Assembly (NCBI GenBank): GCA_019090405.1
Contig: JAHRVZ010000230.1
Span: forward strand, 1 to 5,501
DNA: 5,501 nt
Direction: 5' to 3'
Origin: Paracoccaceae bacterium
Lineage (GTDB): Bacteria > Pseudomonadota > Alphaproteobacteria > Rhodobacterales > Rhodobacteraceae
In this document: positions 5,378-5,501 of the stretch, one piece after another
Numbering within the stretch: the stretch's first letter is position 1
Layout: each line of letters begins with the position of its first letter
Translations under genes and position numbers: made by a program
Notes under the pieces: model-generated
What the model was told of the DNA's origin: nothing
The model's input: only the letters and a program-made list of their open reading frames with translations
The model's database searches: none

Positions 5378-5501
5378 ATGTCAAAACCAATTATTGCCGT
5401 TTTAGGCACGGGGCTGATGGGCGGACCAATGGCGCGGAACCTGATGCGGGCCGGATATAGGTTGCGCCTTTGGAACCGCAGTATTGCCAAAGCCGAGGCG
5501 C
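5378..5501 (+). CDS. 3-hydroxyisobutyrate dehydrogenase-like (beta-hydroxyacid dehydrogenase family), N-terminal part
   Basis: The first 41 codons are present and the gene runs off the right edge. The protein starts MSKPIIAVLGTGLMGGPMAR and continues NLMRAGYRLRLWNRSIAKAEA. The GTGLMGGPMARNL stretch is the dinucleotide-binding signature (GxGxMGxPMAxNL) of the beta-hydroxyacid dehydrogenase family, which includes 3-hydroxyisobutyrate dehydrogenase, tartronate semialdehyde reductase and related enzymes. The basic Asn-Arg-Ser after strand two (WNRS) suggests NADP(H) acceptance. The start is supported by AGGA (5368-5371), six bases before the ATG. It is divergent from the SDR operon and shares its control region, so it may belong to the same pathway, for example reducing tartronate semialdehyde. 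The substrate cannot be set from this fragment. Confidence 0.88.
   Translation, partial: MSKPIIAVLGTGLMGGPMARNLMRAGYRLRLWNRSIAKAEA

Noticed and set aside
5248..5490. 80-codon minus-strand frame over the right-hand intergenic region
   Set aside because: It overlaps the well-supported start of the beta-hydroxyacid dehydrogenase on the opposite strand and shows no motif.

Overview
The window looks like chromosomal DNA from an alphaproteobacterium, most likely of the Rhodobacteraceae/Roseobacter group. The organism call is an inference: moderate GC, protein relatives typical of that group, and at the left edge the start of a Paracoccus/Rhodobacter-like NorC (nitric oxide reductase). It holds seven protein-coding loci: five metabolic genes complete within the window, one of them frameshifted, plus a further gene cut off at each end, and no RNA genes, CRISPR or recognisable mobile element. 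(Counting strictly: norC partial, one broken SDR, aminotransferase, D-2-hydroxyacid dehydrogenase, FAH-family hydrolase, second SDR, and a partial beta-hydroxyacid dehydrogenase.)

Layout. Bases 1-127 (minus) are the N-terminus of norC, preceded by a Crp/Fnr-type half-palindrome placed at -41.5 from a predicted start of transcription. Bases 128-463 are a divergent non-coding region. Bases 464-1214 (plus) encode a short-chain dehydrogenase/reductase (SDR) whose reading frame is broken by a 2-base contraction (or 1-base gain) in a CG run near 857-865. An 82-base gap with a small palindrome leads to a class I/II aminotransferase (1297-2469, plus). A 50-base convergent gap is almost entirely filled by two perfect hairpins. 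A three-gene minus-strand operon then reads right to left: DHRS6-like SDR (5103-4357), FAH-family hydrolase (4332-3487) and D-2-hydroxyacid dehydrogenase (3473-2520). A 274-base divergent region with a 13-base-spaced GTTTCGC array and a palindrome separates it from a partial 3-hydroxyisobutyrate dehydrogenase-like gene (5378 onward, plus).

How the genes may work together. The SDR plus FAH pair matches the last two steps of the non-phosphorylated 'diketo-hydrolase' route for deoxy-sugar acids (2-keto-3-deoxy-L-fuconate or -L-rhamnonate oxidised at C4, then hydrolysed to pyruvate and L-lactate). The D-2-hydroxyacid dehydrogenase, the broken SDR and the beta-hydroxyacid dehydrogenase are further NAD(P)-dependent oxidoreductases that could act on related hydroxy acids or oxo acids, and the aminotransferase on an amino/oxo acid pair; their substrates cannot be read from sequence. 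No transporter or regulator gene lies inside the window. The nor locus at the left edge is a separate functional unit (denitrification).

No wholly new system is evident. The points most worth checking are the SDR frameshift, the GTTTCGC operator-like array, the Fnr-type promoter of norC and the substrate of the SDR-FAH-hydroxyacid dehydrogenase operon.
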